A DNA stretch of 64,000 nucleotides from UMGS363 sp051881815. GTDB taxonomy: Bacteria; Bacillota; Clostridia; Oscillospirales; Ruminococcaceae. The position numbers and the translations under genes were made by a program. Each line of letters begins with the position of its first letter. Position 1 is the first letter of the stretch. The notes below the pieces were generated by a model that saw only the letters and a list, made by a program, of their open reading frames with translations, made no database searches and had not been told where the DNA came from. Positions 1 through 7,376 of this stretch are shown here, piece after piece. Where the stretch lies: the NCBI GenBank assembly GCA_051881815.1, contig JBJEQP010000090.1, positions 1 through 64,000 on the forward strand, given 5' to 3'.

Positions 1-52
1 TTGGATTATTCTATCTGTCGGCTTTGTCTATAGAACGATTTGATATTAGTAT
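1..52. repeat. Right half of a 160-bp palindromic element (cut by window edge)
   Basis: These 52 bases are identical to 2599-2650, the right half of the complete element at 2492-2650, and end in the same ATTAGTAT terminus. The left half lies outside the window. The two copies flank the PucR-regulator/EamA pair as direct repeats. Confidence 0.85.
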
Positions 53-72
53 AACCCAGAATAAACATTGAC

Positions 73-110
73 AAAAAAATCCGCAGTCTTTATACTATTA
101 AAAGCTGCGG
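73..110 (-). terminator. Rho-independent terminator of the PucR-type regulator
   Basis: Read on the minus strand, a stem CCGCAG/CTGCGG (plus 81-86 and 105-110) is followed by a run of T (plus 73-79). It lies just past the stop codon of the gene at 119-1330. Confidence 0.75.
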
Positions 111-118
111 AATGGTTG

Positions 119-1330
119 TTATTCAAAATCGGAAGGCTGAAATCCGAAATGCTTCATCAGCCGAAGAGCGTTCATACATTCGCTTTTTGCTGTCATATCG
201 GAAAAATCAATTTCAAGCAGCGAGCGTATCTTTTCAATGCGGTAAACAATGGTGTTGCGGTGTATGAACATCGTTTCCGCCGTTTTTACAAGATTGCAGT
301 TGCACTTCAGATATGTTTCAAGCGTCTTGACATATTCGGTGTTGTGGCGGCAGTCGCTGTCAATAAGCGGCATGAGGGTGGAATAACAGTATTCCTTGAT
401 CTCTTCCCGTGAATTTACCGACGCAAGCAGACGGATTATCCCCATTTCGGAGTACAGAGCGATATGCACGGCGCTTCCGTCGTTTTCGGACATTTCGAGT
501 GCTTGTCTTGCTTCGGAGTAGCTGCGCCTCAGATTTTCGGCACCGCTTGTTGATCTTCCTATGCCGCCGCAGATCTTCAAACCGCTGAACCTCTGCGCAA
601 CGTCTGTACATACGCCGCTTACAAAGCTGCGCACCTCGTTCAGACGTTCGTGAGGACATACGCAGTAGATGAAGATCTCATCCATGTAAACGCTGGAAAC
701 ATAGTTTATCCTGCGATATTCAAATCCGTTGTCAAGCGCACGGGACAGCGCGGATATGATATTGTCAAAATCCGTTCTCTGACATTCCTTTTCATAATCG
801 GGACGGAGTATCATGATCGCCGCATCCTCGTCAACATTCACTCCGCAGCGTATACCCATATTTTTTATTGATGCTGCGGATATGTAGTGCGAAAAGAGCA
901 GCTCGGAGAAGAATCCCATAACGCTCTGTTCCCTTAACTGATTGAGGATTATGGTGTTGGCGATCTCTTTTGTAACATCGACAAGCTTTATTTCCCACGG
1001 CATTTCATAAAGCGGCATACCGCCTTTTTCGGCAGCTTCGATCACATCGGCAGGTATCGAGCTTATATGATCGGGATTGATGAGAACGACTATTCCCGAC
1101 GCTGCGTTTTCGATACATTCGCAGACAATGGAAAGAAGCGTTTTTTCGGTAAAACCGTCCTCCATACCTGTTATGAAAACCAGCTCTCCGCCGTGTATCC
1201 AGTCGCAGATGCTGCTGTCCTGATTTATGTAGACCCATGTGATAATGTGATCCAGACCGCCTGCTCCTGCTGCAAGCCTGATGTTTTTAAAAGAACGCAG
1301 TTCGGAAAGGTCACGGCACTTCATATTCAT
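119..1330 (-). CDS. PucR-family transcriptional regulator
   Basis: A cytoplasmic DNA-binding regulator of 403 residues, the usual PucR size. The N-terminal about 125 residues resemble the PucR ligand-sensing domain (LAAGAGGLDHIITWVYI near residue 20). A CdaR/GGDEF-like middle region follows. The C-terminal helix-turn-helix is recognisable by TAETMFIHRNTIVYRIEKI near residue 350. The ATG at 1330 has GGAGTG about 8 bases upstream. It is divergent from an EamA transporter with only 36 bp between the start codons, which include the perfect palindrome GTGAATTCAC (1331-1340), so control of that transporter is likely but inferred. Members of this family regulate purine, amino-acid or sugar-acid catabolism. 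The ligand here cannot be read from sequence. Confidence 0.88.
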   Translation of the reverse strand: MNMKCRDLSELRSFKNIRLAAGAGGLDHIITWVYINQDSSICDWIHGGELVFITGMEDGFTEKTLLSIVCECIENAASGIVVLINPDHISSIPADVIEAAEKGGMPLYEMPWEIKLVDVTKEIANTIILNQLREQSVMGFFSELLFSHYISAASIKNMGIRCGVNVDEDAAIMILRPDYEKECQRTDFDNIISALSRALDNGFEYRRINYVSSVYMDEIFIYCVCPHERLNEVRSFVSGVCTDVAQRFSGLKICGGIGRSTSGAENLRRSYSEARQALEMSENDGSAVHIALYSEMGIIRLLASVNSREEIKEYCYSTLMPLIDSDCRHNTEYVKTLETYLKCNCNLVKTAETMFIHRNTIVYRIEKIRSLLEIDFSDMTAKSECMNALRLMKHFGFQPSDFE

Positions 1331-1366
1331 GTGAATTCACTCCATTTCAAGAAAAACGGTGTTAAA

Positions 1367-2260
1367 ATGTCAAAAAAGTATAGCTCTGTTCTTATTATCC
1401 TTGCAGGCTGCCTTTGGGGAACTCTCGGTATATTCGTAAGAAAGTTCAGCGCCTATGGCATAACCTCAATGAGCATTGTATTTATCCGCTCGCTGCTCAC
1501 CGCAGTATGCGTTATGGGCGTGACTGCTCTTGCGCGCCCGTCACTGCTGAAATTTCGGCTTAAAGATATATGGATATTTGCCGGGATGGGACTTTTCAGT
1601 ATAGTATTATTCAATTTCTGCTATTTCAGAGCAGTTATGCTGATGTCGCTTTCCGCTGCGGCGATACTTCTCTATACCTCGCCTGTTTTTGTCATGCTTT
1701 TGTCCGCATTGATATTCAAGGAGAAAATAAGTCTGCGAAAGATAGTTTCAATATTTTTCTCCATTGCAGGACTTGTCCTTGTAACGGGTTTTATCGGAGA
1801 TACGAAAACCGTTTCGGCGGAGGGGCTTATCTGCGGCTTGTTATCCGCGATCGGCTATGCGCTCTACAGCATCTTTACACGATCGGCTATCAACAGAGGT
1901 TACGGCTCGGTCACAATAACGGGCTGGGCGTTCTTTTTCGCTGCGGTATTTTCCGTATTTGCGGCTGATCTCGGCGCAATAAGCTCAATGTTTTCCGAAA
2001 ATACGGCTATGCTCGGATATTCGGTGGCTTTTGCGGTGTGCGCTTCGGTGATGCCGTTCATGCTGTATTCGGCAGGCTTGAAAGGAACGGAAAACAGTAC
2101 TGCCGCAGTCCTTGCGTCCGCAGAGCCGGTTGCCGCAACGATTTTCGGAATGGTGTTTTTCGGGGAGATACCGTCGCCCGAGGCATTCGTCGGGATAATC
2201 ATTGTTATTGCCGCAATGCTGTTGAGCGCCGAACGAAAAAAGAATGTTGAAAAAGTATAA
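1367..2260 (+). CDS. EamA/DMT-superfamily transporter
   Basis: A 297-residue inner-membrane protein with about ten hydrophobic segments forming two EamA repeats. The first begins IILAGCLWGTLGIFVRKF and the second begins around residue 150 (GLICGLLSAIGYALYSIF). The family exports or imports metabolites such as amino acids. The substrate is unknown. I chose ATG 1367 over the upstream in-frame start at 1067, because the extension overlaps the divergent regulator and is not membrane-like. The ribosome binding site is weak (ACGGTG). It sits head to head with the PucR-type regulator, which probably controls it. The C-terminus is a lysine-rich tail after the tenth helix. Confidence 0.88.
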   Translation: MSKKYSSVLIILAGCLWGTLGIFVRKFSAYGITSMSIVFIRSLLTAVCVMGVTALARPSLLKFRLKDIWIFAGMGLFSIVLFNFCYFRAVMLMSLSAAAILLYTSPVFVMLLSALIFKEKISLRKIVSIFFSIAGLVLVTGFIGDTKTVSAEGLICGLLSAIGYALYSIFTRSAINRGYGSVTITGWAFFFAAVFSVFAADLGAISSMFSENTAMLGYSVAFAVCASVMPFMLYSAGLKGTENSTAAVLASAEPVAATIFGMVFFGEIPSPEAFVGIIIVIAAMLLSAERKKNVEKV

Positions 2261-2491
2261 AATCATAAAACGTTTTGTTTTCGGAATAGTAAAGGAAAAC
2301 TTTTTTCGCCGATACTTCCACGAAAGCAAAACGTCTTTGTTTTGTATTATACAAGTTAATAATATCATCAAAAATTTAAAATATCATTGGGTTTTTATGT
2401 CATCATTATAGATTCAATGTTTGCAGTATCAATATAGGTTCACAATAAAGAAATGTTTTTTTACGGCAAAATACTTCAAATAGAGGGATTT

Positions 2492-2650
2492 ATACTAATA
2501 TCAAATCAACCTATAGACAAATCCTCGGATATAATAATCCAATTCTGCGTCAAGCTCCCTTGACAGGCGGCAGCCTGCCTGCGGTCGCTTTCCTTGACTT
2601 GGATTATTCTATCTGTCGGCTTTGTCTATAGAACGATTTGATATTAGTAT
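2492..2650. repeat. Palindromic MITE-like element, 160-bp family, complete copy
   Basis: It is bounded by ATACTAATATCAAATC and its inverse GATTTGATATTAGTAT, with a partly palindromic interior (TCCTCGGATATAATAATCC against GGATTATTCTATCTG). It has no coding capacity. The core GCGTCAAGCTCCCTTGA...GGTCGC recurs at 11137, 24186 and 57155. It occupies the otherwise empty 550-bp gap before cysK, and the rest of that gap is AT-rich. Confidence 0.85.
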
Positions 2651-2727
2651 TAATGGTATTTTTGCATAAATAATGCCGTTAGTTTATTATTCGGATAGAA
2701 TAAATTGCAAAAAGCCTTTAAAACCTA

Positions 2728-2769
2728 TTGACAATATAGGATAAGTATGCTATTATACTGTTAGCCTAC
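2728..2769 (+). promoter_or_regulatory. cysK promoter with candidate sulfur-regulon operator
   Basis: The -35 TTGACA (2728-2733) and -10 TATTAT (2751-2756) have a 17-bp spacer. TAGG at 2737-2740 and CCTAC at 2765-2769 are 24 bp apart and bracket the -10. The same arrangement and spacing occur in the sbp promoter at 7194. The arms GGATAAGTA and TACTTATC are also inverted. It is a candidate site for the Rrf2 regulator encoded next to cysK. Confidence 0.7.
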
Positions 2770-2812
2770 TTATCAGATATGTAATGTATATTTAGTTAAA
2801 GGAGATGTTGTT

Positions 2813-3745
2813 ATGGCTGAAATATATACTTCTGCCGATAAGCTTATCGGCAAAACTCCGCTGCTTGAGCTTTCCCATATAGAAGAAAAATTCGGATTAA
2901 AAGCCAAGGTCATTGCAAAGCTTGAATATCTTAACCCTGCAGGTTCCGTTAAGGACAGGATCGCAAAGGCAATGATAGATGATGCGGAGCAGCGGGGAGT
3001 TCTCAAACCCGATTCGGTTATTATTGAACCAACAAGCGGAAATACAGGTATTGGTCTTGCTTCCGTTGCGACCGCCAGGGGCTACCGCATAATCATCGTT
3101 ATGCCCGAAACAATGACTGCCGAACGCAGACATATTATGAAAGCCTACGGAGCGGAGCTTGTACTTACCGAAGGCGTGAAGGGGATGAAGGGTGCTATTG
3201 AAAAGGCAAAGCAGCTTGCGGCAGAGATACCGAACAGCTTTATTCCGTCCCAGTTCACCAATCCGGCAAATCCCGAAGCACACCGCCGCACAACAGGTCC
3301 CGAGATATATAATGACACGGACGGAAAGGTTGACTTTTTTGTTGCAGGCGTAGGAACAGGCGGAACTCTCACGGGTACGGGCGAGTATCTTAAATCAAAG
3401 ATACCGGGCGTAAAGGTCGTTGCTGTTGAACCGGCGACATCGGCTGTGCTTTCAACGGGCATTCCCGGTCCGCATAAGATACAGGGCATCGGTGCAGGCT
3501 TTATTCCCGATGTGCTGAATACCAAAATATATGATGAGATAATAACTGTCGGCAATGACGAGGCTTTCAGCACGAGTCGGCTTATCGGAAAGAGCGAAGG
3601 AATACTTGTCGGCATTTCTGCAGGAGCCGCAGTCTGGGCTGCCGTTGAGCTTGCAAAACGTCCCGAAAACGAGGGTAAGAACATTGTTGTTATCCTTCCC
3701 GATACGGGCGACAGATATCTTTCCACTTCACTTTTTGCCGAATAA
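2813..3745 (+). CDS. cysK: Cysteine synthase A (O-acetylserine sulfhydrylase)
   Basis: A PLP enzyme that makes L-cysteine from O-acetylserine and sulfide in the cytoplasm. At 310 residues it is full length for the family. It shows the Schiff-base lysine in NPAGSVKDR (K47), the substrate loop TSGNTGIGLA near residue 75, the PLP phosphate-binding glycines GVGTGGTLTG near 180, and GISAGAA near 270. The ATG at 2813 follows AAAGGAGATG at good spacing. Its own strong promoter at 2728 shares a putative operator with sbp, and an Rrf2 regulator follows directly. It opens the sulfur locus. Because metY is also present, the cell probably can assimilate sulfide into both cysteine and homocysteine. Confidence 0.95.
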   Translation: MAEIYTSADKLIGKTPLLELSHIEEKFGLKAKVIAKLEYLNPAGSVKDRIAKAMIDDAEQRGVLKPDSVIIEPTSGNTGIGLASVATARGYRIIIVMPETMTAERRHIMKAYGAELVLTEGVKGMKGAIEKAKQLAAEIPNSFIPSQFTNPANPEAHRRTTGPEIYNDTDGKVDFFVAGVGTGGTLTGTGEYLKSKIPGVKVVAVEPATSAVLSTGIPGPHKIQGIGAGFIPDVLNTKIYDEIITVGNDEAFSTSRLIGKSEGILVGISAGAAVWAAVELAKRPENEGKNIVVILPDTGDRYLSTSLFAE

Positions 3746-3804
3746 TTCTCGGCTTGATTTCACCTTTTCTTATATGGTATAATATATGCAAAGAGGTGTT
3801 TTAT

Positions 3805-4266
3805 ATGATGATATCAACAAGAGGACGCTATGCTTTGAGAGTTCTGATCGACCTTGCGGAGCACAGCAGCGGAAACCGCATCCCAATGAAGGAGATCGCA
3901 CAGCGGCAGGGTATTTCACTTAAATATCTTGAGAGGATACTGCCTGTGCTCTCAAAGAATGACCTTATCTCCGGCGTGAACGGAAAAGGCGGAGGTTATA
4001 TGCTTTGCAGACGGCCGGAGGAATATACGGTCGGTGAGATACTGCGTTTGACCGAAGGGGAACTTGCGCCCGTTGCCTGCCTTGAAGCAAATGCCGCACC
4101 CTGCAAACGCGCGGATGAGTGCAGTACGCTGAAGATGTGGAGCGGATTCTATAAGATCACAAATACTAATCCCTCATTAAAGTGTAGACAAAAAATCTGC
4201 GCAAAATCCATATATGCGAGATTTTGCTTGATTTTTTGTACACTTTATAATCGGGAATTAGTATAA
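3805..4266 (+). CDS. Rrf2-family regulator, C-terminus replaced by an inserted palindromic element
   Basis: A winged-helix Rrf2 regulator (153 residues as read). It has the typical start MMISTRGRYALRVLIDLAE and cysteines C92, C100 and C106 in the position of the IscR Fe-S ligands, so it may sense an Fe-S cluster rather than act like cluster-free CymR (inference). The start at 3805 has AAGAGGTG upstream. The gene is interrupted at codon 121 by a 100-bp palindrome (4163-4265). The present C-terminal 32 residues are translated from that element. Removing 4166-4265 restores a frame ending NNEYFDGITLADLMKN at 4312, which is a normal Rrf2 ending. The DNA-binding and Cys regions are intact, so it may still function. 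It is the likely regulator of cysK and the sulfate operon. Confidence 0.85.
   Translation: MMISTRGRYALRVLIDLAEHSSGNRIPMKEIAQRQGISLKYLERILPVLSKNDLISGVNGKGGGYMLCRRPEEYTVGEILRLTEGELAPVACLEANAAPCKRADECSTLKMWSGFYKITNTNPSLKCRQKICAKSIYARFCLIFCTLYNRELV
4163..4265. repeat. Palindromic element, 100-bp family, inserted in the Rrf2 gene
   Basis: The termini are ATACTAAT and ATTAGTAT, with an interior like the copies at 16340 and 46897 (AAAAAATCTGCGC and the near-inverse TTGATTTTTT). ATA occurs at both junctions (4163-4165, 4263-4265) and fits a 3-bp target duplication, or TA if counted differently. Excision of one ATA plus the interior exactly restores the Rrf2 frame. Confidence 0.85.
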
Positions 4267-4367
4267 CGAATATTTTGACGGGATAACTCTTGCCGATCTG
4301 ATGAAGAACTGATTTAATAACGGCAGTTTTTCATGGTCACGGCATGATCGTTCCGAGGGAGAAGAAA

Positions 4368-5294
4368 ATGAAAAAACTGTTTTTTTTGATAATAACTTTC
4401 GTACTGGCTTTGACTGCTTGCGGACAAGTGACGAAGGCCGAGGATAATACCGCCGCATACGTTTTTACCGATTCGCTCGGTCGTGAAGTAAGGGTGGATT
4501 CGTATGAAAAAACTGTTGTAGCGTCGGGAAGTCTTGCGGAGATATGGCAGCTTTCGGGAGGAACGCTTTATGGTGTAACGAGCGACGCTTTCAGCGGTCA
4601 CGACCTCGGCTTGCCCGAAGATATAAAGGTTTACGGTGATGTAAAGCATCCTTCTGCCGAGAGCATTATTGCGGACGGAGTGGACTTTGTTATTCTTTCC
4701 GAAACCGTTTCGGGTCATATTGAGCTTGAAGATACGTTTGAAAGCGCAGGCGTTACGATCGCTTATTTCAACGTCGAGAGCTTTGACAACTATCTTTCAA
4801 TGCTTAAAATATGCACGGATATAACAGGCAGCACGGAGCTTTATGAAAAGAACGGCGTTGCTGTACAGAGTGAGATAGCAACAGTCTTGAATAAAGCCGA
4901 GGGCAAGGAAAGTCCCGATATTCTTCTTCTCCGTGCATATTCAACGGGCATAAAAGCGAAGGGCAGCGACAATATGACAGGAAAAATGCTGTCGGATCTC
5001 GGCTGTGTGAATATTGCCGACAGCGATAATTCCCTTCTTGAAGAACTCAGCATTGAATCCATAATCCTTGCCGATCCCGATCATATTTTTATCACAACAA
5101 TGGGTGAGGATGAGAATGCGGCGATCGCTCAATACGAGGATACTCTTGCATCAAATCCTGCATGGAAGGAGCTTTCGGCTGTGAAAAACGGCAGGGTACA
5201 TATTCTGCCGAAGGAGCTTTTCCACTATAAGCCGAATGCGCGTTGGGGCGAAGCATACAGGATCCTCGAGGAGATACTGTATGAAGCCGAATAA
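4368..5294 (+). CDS. ABC importer substrate-binding lipoprotein, FecB/BtuF type
   Basis: A 308-residue membrane-tethered binding protein. It has a signal peptide with lipobox LTAC (C18), then a peripla_BP_2-type fold starting TDSLGREVRVDSYEK and ending with the typical VKNGRVHILPKELF region. I chose ATG 4368 (GAGGGAG upstream) over the ATG at 4344, because MKKLFFLIITF is a clean signal peptide. It forms an operon with the permease and ATPase that follow, with overlapping genes. Families of this fold carry ferric siderophores, heme or cobalamin. No cobalamin riboswitch precedes it, and it is embedded in the sulfur locus, so the ligand is unknown. It lies 55 bp after the original Rrf2 stop. Confidence 0.85.
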   Translation: MKKLFFLIITFVLALTACGQVTKAEDNTAAYVFTDSLGREVRVDSYEKTVVASGSLAEIWQLSGGTLYGVTSDAFSGHDLGLPEDIKVYGDVKHPSAESIIADGVDFVILSETVSGHIELEDTFESAGVTIAYFNVESFDNYLSMLKICTDITGSTELYEKNGVAVQSEIATVLNKAEGKESPDILLLRAYSTGIKAKGSDNMTGKMLSDLGCVNIADSDNSLLEELSIESIILADPDHIFITTMGEDENAAIAQYEDTLASNPAWKELSAVKNGRVHILPKELFHYKPNARWGEAYRILEEILYEAE

Positions 5295-6276
5295 ATTCAC
5301 AGTAATAATACTATGCTTTGCGGCGCTGACCGTTTCTGCAGTTGTAGGAATATGCGCAGGAACCGTTTGGCTTTCTCCGATGCAAATTGTTAAGGAAATG
5401 TTTTCGGATGAAATGTCGCAGATCGGACGTATCATTCTGTATATAAGACTGCCGAGGGTCGCTGCCGCAGTCCTTGCCGGGGCGGCGCTTTCCGTTTCGG
5501 GTGCGGTCATTCAATCGGTGCTTGCAAATCCGCTTGCAGCACCGAATATTATAGGCGTAAATTCGGGAGCAGGTCTTTTTACCGTGATCTGTGCCGCATT
5601 TATCCCGTCAGCGGCAAAGCTCATTCCTGCCGCGGCATTTCTGGGCGCTTTTTCCGCTGTTATGATCGTCTACGGCATTGCGAAGAAAACGGGCGCCTCA
5701 CGAATGACGATCGTCCTTGCCGGAATAGGCGTTTCAAGTCTTCTGAACGCCGTTACCGATACCTTGACAACGGTCTGTCCCGACGCACTCATAGGGTCTG
5801 CTGCTTTCAAAGCAGGCGGCTTTTCAGGGATCTCCGCAAAGCTGCTGTTCCCGGCGTGGATACTGATCGTAACCGGTATAGCTGCTGCGGTGATGTTAAG
5901 TCACGATCTGGATATTCTTGCGCTTGGCGATAGTACTGCGGGAAGTCTTGGAATGAATACAGCCTTGATGAGATTTGTGTTCCTTGCGGTGGCGGCGCTG
6001 CTTGCAGGAGCAGCTGTCAGTTTTTCGGGACTTATTGGTTTTGTCGGACTGATAGTTCCCCATATTGCAAGAAAGATCACGGGAACATCGGAAAATCCGT
6101 TTGTCATCCCGGTGTGTGCGCTGCTCGGAGGAGCTTTTTTGTGCGGCTGCGATACGATAGCAAGAACGGTTTTTTCTCCCTACGAGCTTCCTGCAGGTAT
6201 CGTTGTGTCATATATCGGCGTGCCTTTCTTTTTATGGCTGCTTATTCGTAAAAAGGGGGAAAAGCACAGTGCTTGA
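5281..6276 (+). CDS. ABC importer permease, FecCD family
   Basis: A 331-residue integral membrane subunit with about ten helices. FecCD hallmarks are visible: RLPRVAAAVLAGAALSVSGA near residue 58, NPLAAPNIIGVNSGAG near residue 85, and the GLIGFVGLIVPHIAR segment near residue 255 that contacts the ATPase. ATG 5281 overlaps the end of the binding-protein gene by 14 bp, which implies translational coupling. It works as a homodimer with the ATPase encoded next. It is distinct in sequence from the second FecCD permease at 29435, so the window encodes two separate systems of this class. Confidence 0.9.
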   Translation: MKPNKFTVIILCFAALTVSAVVGICAGTVWLSPMQIVKEMFSDEMSQIGRIILYIRLPRVAAAVLAGAALSVSGAVIQSVLANPLAAPNIIGVNSGAGLFTVICAAFIPSAAKLIPAAAFLGAFSAVMIVYGIAKKTGASRMTIVLAGIGVSSLLNAVTDTLTTVCPDALIGSAAFKAGGFSGISAKLLFPAWILIVTGIAAAVMLSHDLDILALGDSTAGSLGMNTALMRFVFLAVAALLAGAAVSFSGLIGFVGLIVPHIARKITGTSENPFVIPVCALLGGAFLCGCDTIARTVFSPYELPAGIVVSYIGVPFFLWLLIRKKGEKHSA

Positions 6277-7027
6277 ATTGAAAAATGTCAGCGGCGGATA
6301 CGGAAAGCATACTGTTGTATCTGATGTGAGTTTATGCTTTCCCGAGGGCGGAATTACATCCGTGATAGGGAAAAACGGGTGCGGAAAAAGTACGCTTCTC
6401 ATGCTGTGCGCAGGACTTGCCGCTGCGTCTTCGGGGAAGGTCCTGCTGAACGGAGAGGACCTATCGGAAATCTCAGGAAATAAAGCTGCAAAGCATATCT
6501 CTTATTTGAGCCAGATCAAGAGCGCAGGCAGCATAACGGTGCGTTCGCTTGTTGCTCACGGACGGTTTCCGTATCTCGGATATCCAAGGCGTTATACAAA
6601 GAAGGATAACGAAAAGATCAATGAAGCGATGCGGCTTGCAGGCGTTGATGAAATAGCTGACAGAAACGTGAATGAGCTTTCGGGAGGACAGCAGCAGAGG
6701 GTATATATTGCAATGACGCTTGCACAGGATACACAGATAATACTGCTTGATGAACCGCTCACATTTCTTGACATAAACCGTCAGCTTGAGCTTATGGAGC
6801 TTATCGTCAAGCTGAAAGCTCTCGGAAAAACGGTGATAATGGTAATACACGACCTGAATCTTGCGTTAAGATATTCGGACAAGGTCGTTGTAATGGAACA
6901 CGGGACTGTCACAGCGTTTGATACGCCGAGAAATATCATAAAGTCGAATGCGATAGAAGCTGCATTTGGAGTAAAAGCAGAGTATTGTCCCGAGATAAAG
7001 CAATATTTTTTTGAAAAATCTTACTAA
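6269..7027 (+). CDS. ABC importer ATP-binding protein, FecE/BtuD type
   Basis: A 252-residue cytoplasmic ATPase. It has Walker A GKNGCGKST near residue 36, signature LSGGQQQR near 137, and Walker B IILLDEPLTFLD near 155, followed by the switch histidine (MVIHDLNLA). A GTG start at 6269 is chosen because it follows AAAGGGGG and LELKNVSGGYG is the normal N-terminus. The longer in-frame ORF would run deep into the permease gene. It overlaps the permease by 8 bp. It is the last gene of the three-gene importer, followed by a strong terminator at 7026. Confidence 0.92.
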   Translation: MLELKNVSGGYGKHTVVSDVSLCFPEGGITSVIGKNGCGKSTLLMLCAGLAAASSGKVLLNGEDLSEISGNKAAKHISYLSQIKSAGSITVRSLVAHGRFPYLGYPRRYTKKDNEKINEAMRLAGVDEIADRNVNELSGGQQQRVYIAMTLAQDTQIILLDEPLTFLDINRQLELMELIVKLKALGKTVIMVIHDLNLALRYSDKVVVMEHGTVTAFDTPRNIIKSNAIEAAFGVKAEYCPEIKQYFFEKSY

Positions 7028-7067
7028 AAAGCATAATTCTCAACAAAAACGGGAATTATGCTTTTTT
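7026..7067 (+). terminator. Rho-independent terminator after the FecBCD-like operon
   Basis: A long stem AAAAGCATAATTC/GAATTATGCTTTT with a short loop is followed by T residues. It separates the importer operon from the sulfate operon and its own promoter at 7194. Confidence 0.85.
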
Positions 7068-7193
7068 CATTCCTTTGATCGATATTTCGGCAAAAGGGCG
7101 GCAGCATATATTGGTTTTTTTAACATAAAATTCCGTTTTTCTTGCAAAAAATTGGTTGATCCTGACTATTTTGGATAAAATATATAATTCCTA

Positions 7194-7240
7194 TTGACAA
7201 AGTAGGCAAATAGTGTTATACTAAACACAACCTACCAAGT
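7194..7240 (+). promoter_or_regulatory. Sulfate operon promoter with candidate operator
   Basis: The -35 TTGACA (7194-7199) and -10 TATACT (7217-7222) have a 17-bp spacer. TAGG (7203-7206) and CCTAC (7231-7235) are 24 bp apart, at exactly the same offsets from the -35 as in the cysK promoter. CCTACCAAGTAGG (7231-7243) is an additional small palindrome. It is probably a shared operator for the sulfur regulon. Confidence 0.72.
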
Positions 7241-7268
7241 AGGTTAATAAGAATTGAGGTAGAACAAT

Positions 7269-7331
7269 ATGAAAAATCTGATCGGAAAAATCTTCCTTAG
7301 CGAACGATGTCGAATGTGCTGTTGTTTTTGA
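7269..7331 (+). CDS. Cysteine-rich leader peptide (20 residues) of the sulfate operon
   Basis: A short ORF with GAGGT 8 bases before its ATG encodes MKNLIGKIFLSERCRMCCCF. Four of its last seven residues are cysteine, in an operon for sulfate uptake. It lies about 40 bp after the -10 and 45 bp before sbp. Clustered codons of the end-product amino acid are the classic mark of an attenuator leader. Cys-rich leader ORFs before sulfur genes are known in actinobacteria. Its role here is inferred: a ribosome short of Cys-tRNA would stall at the codons 7308-7325. The neighbouring complementarity to the sbp ribosome binding site supports a regulatory rather than a protein-product role. Confidence 0.75.
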   Translation: MKNLIGKIFLSERCRMCCCF

Positions 7332-7371
7332 AACCGCCTAACTCAAATATTTCGATTCGTGAAAGGAAGAT
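7290..7371 (+). promoter_or_regulatory. Predicted RNA hairpin sequestering the sbp Shine-Dalgarno
   Basis: ATCTTCCTT (7290-7298), inside the leader ORF, is the exact complement of AAGGAAGAT (7363-7371), which contains the sbp ribosome binding site. The stem is extended by CGAA 7301-7304 with TTCG 7356-7359 and CGA 7305-7307 with TCG 7352-7354. The loop holds the Cys codons. A ribosome stalled on them would cover part of the 5' arm and could free the sbp start. Confidence 0.6.
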
Positions 7372-7376
7372 CATAT

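Noticed and set aside
68..412. 114-codon plus-strand ORF at the window start
   Set aside because: It overlaps the terminator and the C-terminal HTH of the PucR-type regulator on the other strand, and has no ribosome site.
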